A DNA stretch of 64,000 nt from JAEULH01 sp963746275. Lineage in GTDB: Bacteria > Pseudomonadota > Alphaproteobacteria > Rhodospirillales > Defluviicoccaceae. The stretch lies in the NCBI GenBank assembly GCA_963746275.1, contig CAVVAX010000014.1, positions 62,001-126,000 on the forward strand, given 5' to 3'. The translations under genes were made by a program, and so were the position numbers. The first letter of the stretch is position 1. Every line of letters begins with the position of its first letter. The notes beneath the pieces are model-generated. The model worked only from the letters and a program-made list of their open reading frames with translations, made no database searches and had not been told where the DNA came from. Positions 55,793-64,000 of this stretch are shown here, in pieces.

Positions 55793-56713
55793 CTACCCGC
55801 CGTTGAGGACGCCGCGGCAGGCGGGCGGCAGGTCGGCGAGCTGAATGCGCCGGGGCTCGGCCGGCGCTTTCGGCTCGGCCTTCGCCTTCGCTTCCGCTTC
55901 GAACCACCAGTCGAGCTCGGCGGCGCAGCCGTCTTCGGCCGGGACCGGCTCCTGGTTGACGCAGGCGGCCTCGCCCAGCGGGCATTTCAGGCGGACGTGG
56001 AAATGGTGGGTGTGGCCCCACCACGGCCTGAGCTTGGCGAGCCAGGCGCGGTCCGTATCGGCGGCGCCCGAGCAGGCCGCCTTCTTGATCGCGGCGTTGA
56101 CGAAGATCCGGTCCACCTCCGGCGCGCTCGCGGCGTTGCGCAGGAGGCGGACGTGCGCCGGGCTCCAGGCTTGCTGATCGATCGGCGCCGCCGCCGGCTT
56201 CACCATGGAGACCGCGCTCATGCCGTTGCGCTCGGCGAGGCTGAGGCTGCGTTTTGGCGCTGGCGTGAACCAGATGTCGGCGTCGAGCCCGCTCTGGTGG
56301 CTGGCGTGCCCGGCCGTCATTGGCCCGCCACGCGGCTGCGCCAGGTCGCCGACGAGCAGGCCGGGCCAGCCGTCGGCCTGAGCTTTCCTGGCCAGCGACT
56401 GCACGAAGGCAATGAGCTGCGGGTGGCCGTAGGCGCGGTTGCGCGACGGCCGCATCACCTGGTAGCCCGGGCCGGTCGCCGGCAGTTCGACGGCGCCGCC
56501 GAGGCACCCTAGCGCGTAGCCGCCGATGGCTCGCGCAGGTGCGGGACTGGGCTCCTTGACCGCGCCCCAGTCGGGCACCCGCGCGGGCATGGCGGCTTCC
56601 GCATCCTTGGCCGCGGCTGGAGCCGAAAGGGTCAGCCCGAGGAGGAGCGCGGCCATGGCGAACGGCAGGCACGCACGCGGGGCGATGTAGGGCAATCGCA
56701 GAGACGGCCGCAT
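55793..56713 (-). CDS. mepA: penicillin-insensitive murein endopeptidase
   Basis: A 306-residue periplasmic LAS-type zinc endopeptidase that cuts peptide cross-links in peptidoglycan. The signal peptide lies in CLPFAMAALLLGLTLSAPAA. The metal motifs are AGHASHQSGLDADIWF and GHTHHFHVRLKCP, with RGGPMTAGHASHQSG and DGCAAELDWWF as further family stretches. The ATG at 56713 is preferred because GAGGG lies eight bases upstream. 56719 is an alternative. It is followed on the same strand, but upstream in sequence order, by the SIMPL gene whose stop lies 52 bases away. Confidence 0.9.
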   Translation of the reverse strand: MRPSLRLPYIAPRACLPFAMAALLLGLTLSAPAAAKDAEAAMPARVPDWGAVKEPSPAPARAIGGYALGCLGGAVELPATGPGYQVMRPSRNRAYGHPQLIAFVQSLARKAQADGWPGLLVGDLAQPRGGPMTAGHASHQSGLDADIWFTPAPKRSLSLAERNGMSAVSMVKPAAAPIDQQAWSPAHVRLLRNAASAPEVDRIFVNAAIKKAACSGAADTDRAWLAKLRPWWGHTHHFHVRLKCPLGEAACVNQEPVPAEDGCAAELDWWFEAEAKAKAEPKAPAEPRRIQLADLPPACRGVLNGG

Positions 56714-56765
56714 GGGCATGACCCTCAGGGGGATGATCGCCGCGACTATAGCCGAAGCGCCGGCG

Positions 56766-57495
56766 TCAGCGAACCAGCGCGTACTCGATGGTCGAGACCA
56801 CGCGGACGGTTTTGTTGATCTGCCGGCTTTCCGTCTCACCCGGCGCCGCGTCGCGGGGCAGGATCTGGAACAGGCCTTGGCTGGCGGAGCGAATCCCGCC
56901 GAGCCGGCTGCCGGCGTCAGCTGCGAACTGCTCGCCGGCGGCGCGGGCGTCGCGAGTGGCTAAAGCGATCATGTCCGGTTTGATGGCGTTGAGCCCGGTG
57001 AAGACGTAGGCCGGCCCCGCCGCCTGACCCTCGCCCGAGAGCACGACTCCCCGGGCGACGAGATCGCCGAGCCGCTGGCTCGCCGAGGCGATGCGGTCGA
57101 CGTCGCGCGAACGAACCATCAGCGTCTGCGTCACGATGAAGCGGCTTTCCACCGGCCCCGAGCGGTAGGCCTGGGCCAGCAGGTCGGTGACCTCGAGGCT
57201 CTGGACGGCGATCTCGTCGCGGCCGATGCCGGCCTCGGCCAAGAAGGCAACGATCGCCTCGGCGTCGGCCCGGCTCTTCGCCTGGGCCTCGCCCAGCGCG
57301 TTGCTGGTGGCGACAAAGCGCATCGGCCACAGCGCCAGATCGGCCTTCACCTCGCGCTCGGCCAGGCCCTTGACGGTGACGAAGCGATCGCCGGTGCGCG
57401 CCTCGCGCAGGCCATCGGCGACGAACCAGCCTCCGACGCCGATCCCGATGGCTAGGACGGTGGCCGCGAGCAGCGGGCAGGAGCGGCGGTGTCAT
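56766..57495 (-). CDS. SIMPL domain (DUF541) protein, membrane-anchored, frameshift in anchor
   Basis: An exported or membrane-anchored protein of about 240 residues with a SIMPL domain: VTVKGLAEREVKADLALWPM, RADAEAIVAFLAEAGIGRDE, RFIVTQTLMVRSRDVDRIAS and VSTIEYALVR at the end. The N-terminus PLLAATVLAIGIGVGGWFVA is a hydrophobic anchor in the frame of the body. The ATG at 57495 (MTPPLL) is one frame off, needing a one-base shift near 57478. Function of the family is unclear. The start lies four bases after the ubiG stop, so it follows ubiG in an operon. Confidence 0.82.
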
Positions 57496-57498
57496 TCC

Positions 57499-58261
57499 TT
57501 ACGTCCGGTGGGTGATGAAGGCCAGGTAGTTCACCGACAGGTCGTCGCTCTGCGCCCAGCGGTCGGCAAGCGGGTTGTAGCTCATCCCGCGCATGACCGC
57601 GGCGTGCAGACCGTGGCGGCGAAGCTGCCGGGTGAGCTCGTCGGGGCGGACGAACTTGCGCCAGTCGTGGGTGCCGGGCGGCACCCAGCGCAGCACGTAC
57701 TCAGCGCCGATCTTGGCCAGAGCCAGCGACTTCAGCGTGCGGTTGAGGGTGGAGAGCAGCATCGCCCCGTCCGGCGCCATCAGGGCGGCGCAGGCGGCGA
57801 CGAATCGGTCGATGTCGGCGACGTGCTCGATGACCTCCATGGCCAGGACCACGTCGAAGGTGCGCCCTTCCGCGGCCAGGGACTTCGGGGAGGGCGCAGC
57901 GATACTCGATATCGAGGCCGAACGGCGCAGCATGGGCGCTGGCGACGCCGACGGCGTTCGCCTCGGCGTCGATGCCGAGAACCTTCGCCCCGAGCCGCGC
58001 CATCGGCTCGGTCAAAAGCCCGCCGCCGCAGCCGAGGTCGACCATGCTTAAGCCCGCGAACGGCTTCGCTTGCGCGCCGTCGCGGCCGAAGTGGGCAAGC
58101 ACATGGTCGCGGATGAAGCCGATCCGCACCGGGTTGAGCTTGTGCAGCTGGCCGAATTCGCCGTCGACGTTCCACCAGGTGCTTGCCAAAGCAGCGAACC
58201 GCTCGATCTCGTCGGCGACCGCTGTGCTGGCGCCGGGTGGGGTCGCTGCGGCTTCGGCCAT
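57499..58261 (-). CDS. ubiG: ubiquinone biosynthesis O-methyltransferase (frameshift)
   Basis: UbiG carries out both O-methylations in ubiquinone synthesis. The N-terminal part reads DEIERFAALASTWWNVDGEF, LHKLNPVRIGFIRDH and the SAM loop MVDLGCGGGLLTEPMARLGA, then VLGIDAEANAV. A one-base shift near 57893 (ctccccgaag) leads to AAEGRTFDVVLAMEVIEHVA, NRTLKSLALAKIGAEYVLRW and PPGTHDWRKFVRPDELTR, completing about 250 residues. All UbiG-specific stretches are present. It is divergent from lysC, with a 200-base gap. Confidence 0.93.
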
Positions 58262-58461
58262 TGGAGATGTCGCCCGCTATGAGGAATGCGTGCCGGCGGC
58301 CGTGGACAAGTGTTGAGTTGGCCGGCGCTTTTCCATTATCTAAGGCTGCCGAGCAGATCAACAACCGGATCGGCCGTCCGGATCTTCATCCAAAGCAAGC
58401 CAAGCCTCGCCGTCACCTGGTCGTGCCGGCGGAACAGGGGTGCCGGAAAGGCTTCCAGAAC

Positions 58462-59679
58462 ATGGCGCGACTGGTCCAGAAGTTCGGCGGCACGTCGGTT
58501 GCGGACGTTGACCGCATCAAGGCCGTGGCCGGGCGCGTCAAGCGCAGCGTCGACGGCGGCAACGAGGTCGCGGTCGTGGTCTCGGCGATGGCCGGCGTGA
58601 CGAACCAGCTCGTCGGCTATGTCTCGGCGATCAGCGCGCTCCACGACGCCCGCGAGTACGATGTGGTCGTCGCCAGCGGCGAACAGGTGACCGCGGGGCT
58701 AATGGCCCTCGCCCTGCAGGAGCTCGGCGTGGCGTCGCGCTCGTGGCTCGGCTGGCAGCTTCCGCTCAGGACCGACGACGCCCACGGCCGCGCCCGCATC
58801 GAGGCGGTCGAGACCGCGGAGATCGCGCGGAGGATGGCGCGGGGCGAGGTGCCGGTGCTGGCCGGCTTCCAGGGTCTCGCCCACGATGCGCGGATCACGA
58901 CCCTTGGCCGGGGCGGTTCAGATACCAGCGCCGTCGCCCTTGCCGCCGCCCTCGGCGCCGACCGCTGCGACATTTATACCGACGTCGACGGCGTCTATAC
59001 TTCCGACCCACGCATCGTCGCCCGCGCCCGCAAGCTCGAGCGGATCACCTACGAGGAGATGCTGGAGATGGCCTCCCTCGGGGCGAAGGTGCTGCAGACG
59101 CGGGCGGTCGAGCTGGCGATGCGCCATGCCGTGCGCCTGCAGGTGCTGTCGAGCTTCGAGGACGTGCCGGGCACCCTCGTTGTCGGAGAGGATGAGATCG
59201 TGGAACAGGAACTGGTGAGCGGCATCGCCTACAGCCGGGACGAGGCCAAGATCACGCTGCTCCAGGTCGCCGACCGGCCGGGGATCGCCGCCGGCATCTT
59301 CGGGCCGCTGGCCGATGCCAGCATCAACGTCGACATGATCGTCCAGAATGTCTCGCCGTCGGGCGAAACCACCGACCTGACGTTCACCGTCGGCAAGTCC
59401 GATCTCGAGCGCGCCGTCAGCGTCATCCAAAGCCACCGGGCCGACATCGGCTACGCCGACTTGCGCGCCGATCCCAACGTCGTCAAGGTTTCCGTCATCG
59501 GCGTCGGCATGCGCAGCCACGCCGGCATCGCCCAACGAATGTTTCGCACCTTCGCCGATAAAGGCATTAACATCCAGGTCATCTCTACCTCCGAGATTAA
59601 GGTCAGCGTGTTGATCGACGAAGTCTATACCGAACTCGCCGTCCGCGCCTTGCACGCCGCCTACGGGCTCGACGCCTAA
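58462..59679 (+). CDS. lysC: aspartate kinase
   Basis: A 405-residue enzyme that phosphorylates aspartate, the first step to lysine, threonine and methionine. The catalytic domain has LVQKFGGTSVADVDRI, VVVSAMAGVTNQLVG, VVVASGEQVTAGLMALAL and LGRGGSDTSAVALAAALGAD. Two ACT domains follow (ITLLQVADRPGIAAGIFGPL and VSVIGVGMRSHAGIAQRMFR), with NIQVISTSEIKVSVLI at the end, so feedback control by lysine and/or threonine is expected. The ATG at 58462 gives the standard N-terminus. The next gene starts six bases later. Confidence 0.96.
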   Translation: MARLVQKFGGTSVADVDRIKAVAGRVKRSVDGGNEVAVVVSAMAGVTNQLVGYVSAISALHDAREYDVVVASGEQVTAGLMALALQELGVASRSWLGWQLPLRTDDAHGRARIEAVETAEIARRMARGEVPVLAGFQGLAHDARITTLGRGGSDTSAVALAAALGADRCDIYTDVDGVYTSDPRIVARARKLERITYEEMLEMASLGAKVLQTRAVELAMRHAVRLQVLSSFEDVPGTLVVGEDEIVEQELVSGIAYSRDEAKITLLQVADRPGIAAGIFGPLADASINVDMIVQNVSPSGETTDLTFTVGKSDLERAVSVIQSHRADIGYADLRADPNVVKVSVIGVGMRSHAGIAQRMFRTFADKGINIQVISTSEIKVSVLIDEVYTELAVRALHAAYGLDA

Positions 59680-59685
59680 GACATC

Positions 59686-60720
59686 ATGGCAGGCCTATCC
59701 GCGCAGGCGCGGCTCGACCGGCTGTGGTCGCGGGGCGCCGCATTCCTCGGCTGCCGCTACGCCCTCATGGGCGGAGCGATGTCCTGGGTGTCCGAGCACC
59801 ATCTCGTCGCGGCCATTTCCAATGCTGGCGGCTTCGGCGTCATCGCCTGCGGCTCGCTGAAGCCGGACGCGCTCGATGCCGAGATCGAAGCGACCCGGGA
59901 GCGGACCGACAAGCCCTTCGGCGTCAACCTGATCGTCATGCACCCCGATCTCGATGCGCTGATCGAGGTGTGCCTCGGCCGCGGCGTCGGCCACGTCGTC
60001 CTCGCCGGCGGACTGCCGCCGGGCGCGGCCATGAAGCGGCTGCAGAAGGGCGGCGCAAAGGTGGTCTGCTTCGCCCCCGCCTTCGGCATCGCCCGCCGGC
60101 TGATCCGCAACGGCGTCGATGCGTTGATCATCGAGGGCGCCGAGGCCGGCGGCCACATCGGCGCGGTGTCGACCAGCGTGCTCGCCCAGGAGATCCTGCC
60201 GGCGGTGCGCGAGGTGCCGGTGTTCGTCGCCGGCGGCGTCGGCCGCGGCGAGGCGATCGTCACCTACCTGGACATGGGCGCCAGCGGCTGCCAGCTGGGC
60301 ACCCGGTTCGTCTGCGCCACGGAGAGCATCGCCCATCCGGCCTTCAAGCGCGCCTTCGTCCGCGCCAGCGCCCGCGACGCGGTCGTCTCCATCCAGGTCG
60401 ACCCAGACCTCCCGGTCATACCGGTGCGGGCCCTGGCCAACGACGGCACGCGGCGTTTCCTCGACGTACAGAGGGAGATTGCCGGCCGCTACCGGCGCGG
60501 CGAGCTGACTCAGGAGCAGGCACAGCTGGAGGTCGAGCTCTACTGGGCGGGCGCGCTGCGCCGGGCGGTCATCGACGGCGACGTCGAGGGCGGCTCGCTG
60601 ATGGCCGGGCAGAGCGTCGGCATGGTTTCGCGTGAGCAGCCGACGGCGGAGATCATCGCCGAGCTGGTCGATCAGGCCGTCGCGGCGCTCGCTGCGCGCG
60701 ACCTGCGGGAGGCTGGATGA
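59686..60720 (+). CDS. nitronate monooxygenase / FMN-dependent 2-nitropropane dioxygenase-like
   Basis: A 344-residue TIM-barrel flavoprotein. Family marks are ALMGGAMSWVSEHHLVAAIS, NAGGFGVIACGSLKPD, KPFGVNLIVMHPDLD, the FMN-phosphate segment ALIIEGAEAGGHIGAVSTSV with the catalytic His, and VFVAGGVGRGEAIVTYLDMG. It would oxidise nitronates or related substrates with FMN and oxygen; some relatives are enoyl-ACP reductases (FabK), which cannot be ruled out. It lies six bases after lysC and four before ptsP, splitting a pair that I believe is often adjacent in related bacteria. Confidence 0.88.
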   Translation: MAGLSAQARLDRLWSRGAAFLGCRYALMGGAMSWVSEHHLVAAISNAGGFGVIACGSLKPDALDAEIEATRERTDKPFGVNLIVMHPDLDALIEVCLGRGVGHVVLAGGLPPGAAMKRLQKGGAKVVCFAPAFGIARRLIRNGVDALIIEGAEAGGHIGAVSTSVLAQEILPAVREVPVFVAGGVGRGEAIVTYLDMGASGCQLGTRFVCATESIAHPAFKRAFVRASARDAVVSIQVDPDLPVIPVRALANDGTRRFLDVQREIAGRYRRGELTQEQAQLEVELYWAGALRRAVIDGDVEGGSLMAGQSVGMVSREQPTAEIIAELVDQAVAALAARDLREAG

Positions 60721-60724
60721 GGTG

Positions 60725-62997
60725 ATGCACTACGGCCAGACCGTCCTGGTTCTGCGGCGCCTGCTGGCGCGCATCCGCGACGTCATGGCCAGCGACGGCA
60801 ATGGCGATTCCCGGTTGGCGCGGATCGTCGCGATCATCGCCAAGGACATGGCGGCGGAGGTCTGCTCCATCTACATCCGCCGCGCCGGCGACGTGCTGGA
60901 GCTGTTCGCGACCCAGGGCTTGCGCGCCGCCGCCGTGCGGCGCACCCGGCTCAGGGTGGGCGAGGGCCTCATCGGCGAGATCGCGGCCAAGCAGCGTCCG
61001 CTCGCCTTGTCTAATTGCCAGATCCATCCCAACTTCGCCTTCCGCCCGGAAACCGGAGAGGAGGCCTATCACGCGCTGATGGGCGTGCCGATCCTGCGCG
61101 GCGGCCGCGTCGTCGGCGTGCTGGCGGTGCAGAACACCGCTGAGCGCCAGTATACGGACGAGGAAATCGAGGCGCTGCAGACGGTGGCGATGGTCCTCGC
61201 CGAGATGGTGGCGAGCGGCATCACCGTCGACCGCGCGGACCTCCTCCCCGCCGAGACGGTGGCGGCGACGCCGACGCGGCTCGAAGGCGCCCGCCTGCAC
61301 AGCGGCCTCGCCCTCGGCGTCGCCGTCTTGCACAAGCCGCGCTTCTCCATCCGCAAGATCGTCGCCGAGGATACCCGCATCGAGCACGAGCGCCTGCGCC
61401 AGGCGGTCGCCGACATGCACGGGGCGCTGGACGACATGCTGCGCTCGACCGCGATCGGCGGCGACGGCGAGCACCGCGACGTGCTCGAGACCTACCGGAT
61501 GATCGCGGAGGACGTGGGTTGGCTGCGGCGGATCGGCGAGGCGATCAACACCGGCCTGACCGCCGAGGCGGCGGTGCAGAAGGTCAACGACGACATCCAC
61601 GCGCGGATGAGCCAGGTGTCCGACCCCTACCTGCGCGAGCGGGTGCACGACCTCGAGGATCTTGCCGACCGGCTGCTGCAGCACCTGATCGGCGACCGAG
61701 CCCGGCGGGGCGACCATCCCGGCCGACGAGGACGTCATTCTCATCGCCCGCAACCTCGGCCCGGCGCAGCTTCTCGATTATCACCGCCGCCGGCTGCGCG
61801 GCGTCGTGCTCGAGGAGGGCTCGCCCAACTCCCACCTCGCCATCGTCGCCCGTGCCCTCGACATCCCCGTCGTTGGCCAGGTGCGCGAGGCGATGAGCCG
61901 CATCGAGCATGGCGACCGGCTGATCGTCGATGCCGAACATGCCCAGGTCCTCGTTCGCCCCAGCGAGGACGTCCGCACCCTGTTCATCAAGAGCCTGGAG
62001 GCGCGCGACCAGCGCCGCGCCGCCTACGCCGCGCTCAAGGACTTGCCGGCGGTCACCCTCGACGGGGTGCAGATCAGCGTCAACATCAACGCCGGCCTGC
62101 TGATCGACCTGCAGCACCTCGCCGAGACGGACATCGACGGCGTCGGCCTCTACCGCACCGAGGTGCCGTTCATGGTCCGTCCGGAGCTGCCGGACGTCGA
62201 GGCGCAGCGGCAGATCTACCACAAGGTCCTCGAGTACGCCGGGTCCAAGCCGGTGGTGTTCCGCACGCTCGACGTCGGCGGCGACAAGGTGATGCCCTAC
62301 TGGCCGAGCGGCCAGGAGGAAAACCCGGCCATGGGCTGGCGGGCCATCCGGGTGTCGTTCGACCGGCCGGCGATGCTGCGCCAGCAGCTCAGGGCGCTGA
62401 TCATGGCCGCGGCGGAGCGCGACCTCTGGCTGATGTTCCCGATGCTGACGGAGGTGAGCGAATTCCGCTACGGCCGGTCGCTGCTGGACATGGAGCTGGC
62501 GCGGGTGCGCGCCCGCGGCGGGCCCGTGCCGCGCCGCGTGCAGGTCGGCGCCATGCTGGAAGTGCCGGCGCTGATCTACCAGTTGCCGGAACTGCTCAGC
62601 CTCGTCGATTTCATCTCGATCGGGACCAACGACCTGTTCCAGTTCATGTTCGCCAGCGACCGGGGCAACTACCAGATGTCCGAGCGCTACGACAGCCTGT
62701 CGCCCGTTGCCCTCAGCACCCTGCGTCTGATCCTGCAGCAGTGCCAGGCGGCGCGGGTGCCGGTGAGCGTCTGCGGCGAGATGGCGGCGCGGCCCCTCGA
62801 CGCGATGGCGCTGCTTGGGCATCGGCTTTCGCACCATCTCCATGTCACCGCCGGCGGTCGGGCCGATCAAGGCGACGATCCGGGGCCTGCGCCTGGCGGC
62901 GCTGGAAAGCTTCGTGGCCTCGCTCTGCGCCGGCCGGCAGCGCAGCGTCCGCCAGCAGCTCAGGGCCTATGCCATCGATCACGGCGTCATGCTCTAG
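60725..62997 (+). CDS. ptsP: phosphoenolpyruvate-protein phosphotransferase PtsP, EI-Ntr (two frameshifts)
   Basis: The first enzyme of the nitrogen PTS, passing phosphate from phosphoenolpyruvate to NPr. The N-terminal GAF domain is plain (MAAEVCSIYIRRAGDVLELF, LALSNCQIHPNFAFRPETGE, GRVVGVLAVQNTAERQYTDE). The EI part has the phospho-His region EGSPNSHLAIVARALDIPVV, GLYRTEVPFMVRPELPDVEA, VFRTLDVGGDKVMPYWP, MLEVPALIYQLPELL, FISIGTNDLFQFMFASDRGN and VSVCGEMAARP. Single-base shifts lie near 61695 (gagcccggcgg) and 62822 (cttgggcatcgg). Total about 755 residues, normal. The ATG at 60725 follows the previous stop by four bases. Confidence 0.94.
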
Positions 62998-63158
62998 CGC
63001 TCATCCTGTTTGCATCCTCGTCGCTGCAACGTCATTGTCAGCTCGCATCTGGGTCAACCATGGTGCGTCGGGAGAAACCGGACTGTACTCGATGAAGCAC
63101 AGCAGGCAGGGCTCGCGGGGCAGAGCCAAGTGTTGCTGTAGTAAAGGCTACTTTCGAC

Positions 63159-64000
63159 ATGGGTAACTTTGGAACCATAAGCGGCGTGCAGTCCGGCGTG
63201 GGCGCCACCCTTCGCGCGCACCGGCTGCGCCGGGGGCTGGACCTACCGGCCGTCGCCGAGGCCTTGCATATCCGCAAGACCTATCTTTCGTTGATCGAGG
63301 ACGGCCGGTACGAGGAGCTGCCGGGGCCGACGTATGCCGCCGGCTTCGTCCGCGCCTATGCCGAACACCTTGACCTGGACGCGACCGAAGCGCTCCGCCA
63401 GTTCAAGCTGGAGACGCTGGGCCGGAAGATCGGCGGCGACCTCCACTTCCCGGTTCCCGAGGCGGAGCGGGGGACGCCCAAGGCGGCGCTCCTGGTGGTC
63501 AGCGTCCTGCTCGCGGCGGTCTCCTACGGCGCTTGGTACATGCTCTCGCCCGGAAGCGGCGGCGTCGAGGAACTCGTCTCCGCGGTGCCCGAGCGCCTGG
63601 AGCCGGTCCCGCCGGCCGCTCCGGCGCCTGCCGCCGTTACGCCCACGGCGGAGGCGGTAGGCGAGACCCAGCCGGCGTTGCCTGCCGCGTCCCCGGCCGC
63701 GTCCCCGGCCGCGCCCCCCGCCACGCCCCCCGCCACGCCCCCGGCCGCGCTTCCGGCCCCGGTGTCCGATGCGTCTGCCCCGGGTGCGGCGGATCAGGTC
63801 GCCGCTGCGCTGACCGCCGCCGCGCCGGCCGACCCGGCTGCGGCAAGCGCCGCGAGCACGACCGGCGGGTCCGCTGCAGAGTTCGAACCCCCGGCCGCTC
63901 CGCCTCCCGCCGAGATAACCAAAGGCGTTGCGCTCCGGGCCAAGGCCGACAGCTGGATCGAGCTCCGCGACCCGCGCGGGCGGGTGGTGGTGAGCCGGGT
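63159..64000 (+). CDS. RodZ-like helix-turn-helix membrane protein (runs off window)
   Basis: The visible 280 residues have a RodZ layout. An N-terminal Xre-type HTH (VGATLRAHRLRRGLDLPAVA, EALHIRKTYLSLIEDGRYEE, LPGPTYAAGFVRAYAEHLDL) is followed by one membrane helix (AALLVVSVLLAAVSYGAWYM), a Pro/Ala-rich periplasmic spacer of about 120 residues, and the beginning of the C-terminal DUF4115 domain (GVALRAKADSWIELRDPRGR). RodZ links MreB to the envelope in cell-shape control. The gene is cut by the window end. ATG 63159 is chosen although it has no strong ribosome site. Confidence 0.85.
   Translation, partial: MGNFGTISGVQSGVGATLRAHRLRRGLDLPAVAEALHIRKTYLSLIEDGRYEELPGPTYAAGFVRAYAEHLDLDATEALRQFKLETLGRKIGGDLHFPVPEAERGTPKAALLVVSVLLAAVSYGAWYMLSPGSGGVEELVSAVPERLEPVPPAAPAPAAVTPTAEAVGETQPALPAASPAASPAAPPATPPATPPAALPAPVSDASAPGAADQVAAALTAAAPADPAAASAASTTGGSAAEFEPPAAPPPAEITKGVALRAKADSWIELRDPRGRVVVSR
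63685..63760 (+). repeat. in-frame Pro/Ala tandem repeat in the RodZ-like spacer
   Basis: About six degenerate units of 11-12 bases: gccgcgtccccg twice, then gccgcgcccccc, gccacgcccccc, gccacgcccccg and gccgcgcttccg. They encode Ala-Ala/Thr-Ser/Pro-Pro steps of the spacer. Copy number in such tracts is prone to change. Confidence 0.8.

Noticed and set aside
1..64000. tRNA, rRNA, CRISPR arrays, insertion sequences
   Set aside because: The gene-free gaps were read for tRNA arms, regularly spaced repeats and transposase fragments; none was convincing. This was by eye, so a tRNA could be missed.

Overview
The window is GC-rich chromosomal DNA of an alphaproteobacterium. The gene orders petA-petB, sdhCDAB with an ATGA overlap, and ubiG / lysC / ptsP / rodZ-like, together with overall codon use, suggest Rhodospirillales or a relative. 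This is inference from gene content only. There are no rRNA genes, no recognisable tRNA, no CRISPR array and no insertion sequence.

Layout. 1-4266: start of the cytochrome bc1 operon (petA, petB), divergent from a periplasmic alcohol-oxidation module: a PedF-like cytochrome c, a PQQ alcohol dehydrogenase of the lanthanide (Asp-x-Asp) type, and a class I cytochrome c. 4267-6759: a perfect 16-bp parS site, then uvrB. 6760-8605: an AT-richer island with unrecognised small genes, bordered by an orphan ribbon-helix-helix antitoxin. 8762-17484: aspartate aminotransferase, an EF-G-like GTPase, a ZIP transporter, a DsbA/ScsC-like oxidoreductase, a BepA-like protease and a gamma-glutamyltransferase-like lipoprotein without its nucleophile. 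17805-22018: an RND efflux pump with its adaptor. 22190-29800: pyrE, hemN, a PA0069-type radical SAM protein, a glycosyltransferase, hspQ, a FrnE-like DsbA protein, a LuxR regulator and a small membrane protein. 30383-33897: sdhCDAB with promoter and terminator. 33907-40896: a broken methyltransferase, a cyclophilin, the ctpA / divergent deacetylase / rppH overlap operon, a folM-like SDR with folB, and a KaiC-like ATPase plus histidine-kinase remnant. 40928-50019: uvrC, pgsA, a HAD phosphatase, a LOG-family protein, DUF2283, pyk, rarD and a sugar epimerase. 50007-57495: acyl-CoA synthetase, M3 peptidase, ABC1 kinase, YbjQ, mepA and a SIMPL protein. 57499-64000: ubiG, lysC, nitronate monooxygenase, ptsP and a rodZ-like gene cut by the window end.

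Respiration is a connecting theme. Succinate dehydrogenase and bc1 are both here, and alcohol oxidation in the periplasm would feed electrons through the small c-type cytochromes. DNA repair (uvrB, uvrC), envelope upkeep (CtpA, MepA, BepA, deacetylase, RodZ-like) and cofactor genes (pyrE, hemN, folB, ubiG) make up most of the rest.

Two window-wide features matter to any user. First, about twenty single-base frameshifts break otherwise intact, conserved genes, many at short G/C runs. They look like sequencing or assembly errors rather than decay, so affected genes are given as full spans. Second, a family of dispersed palindromic repeats sits in at least six intergenic gaps, and one copy now forms the end of the pyrE reading frame.
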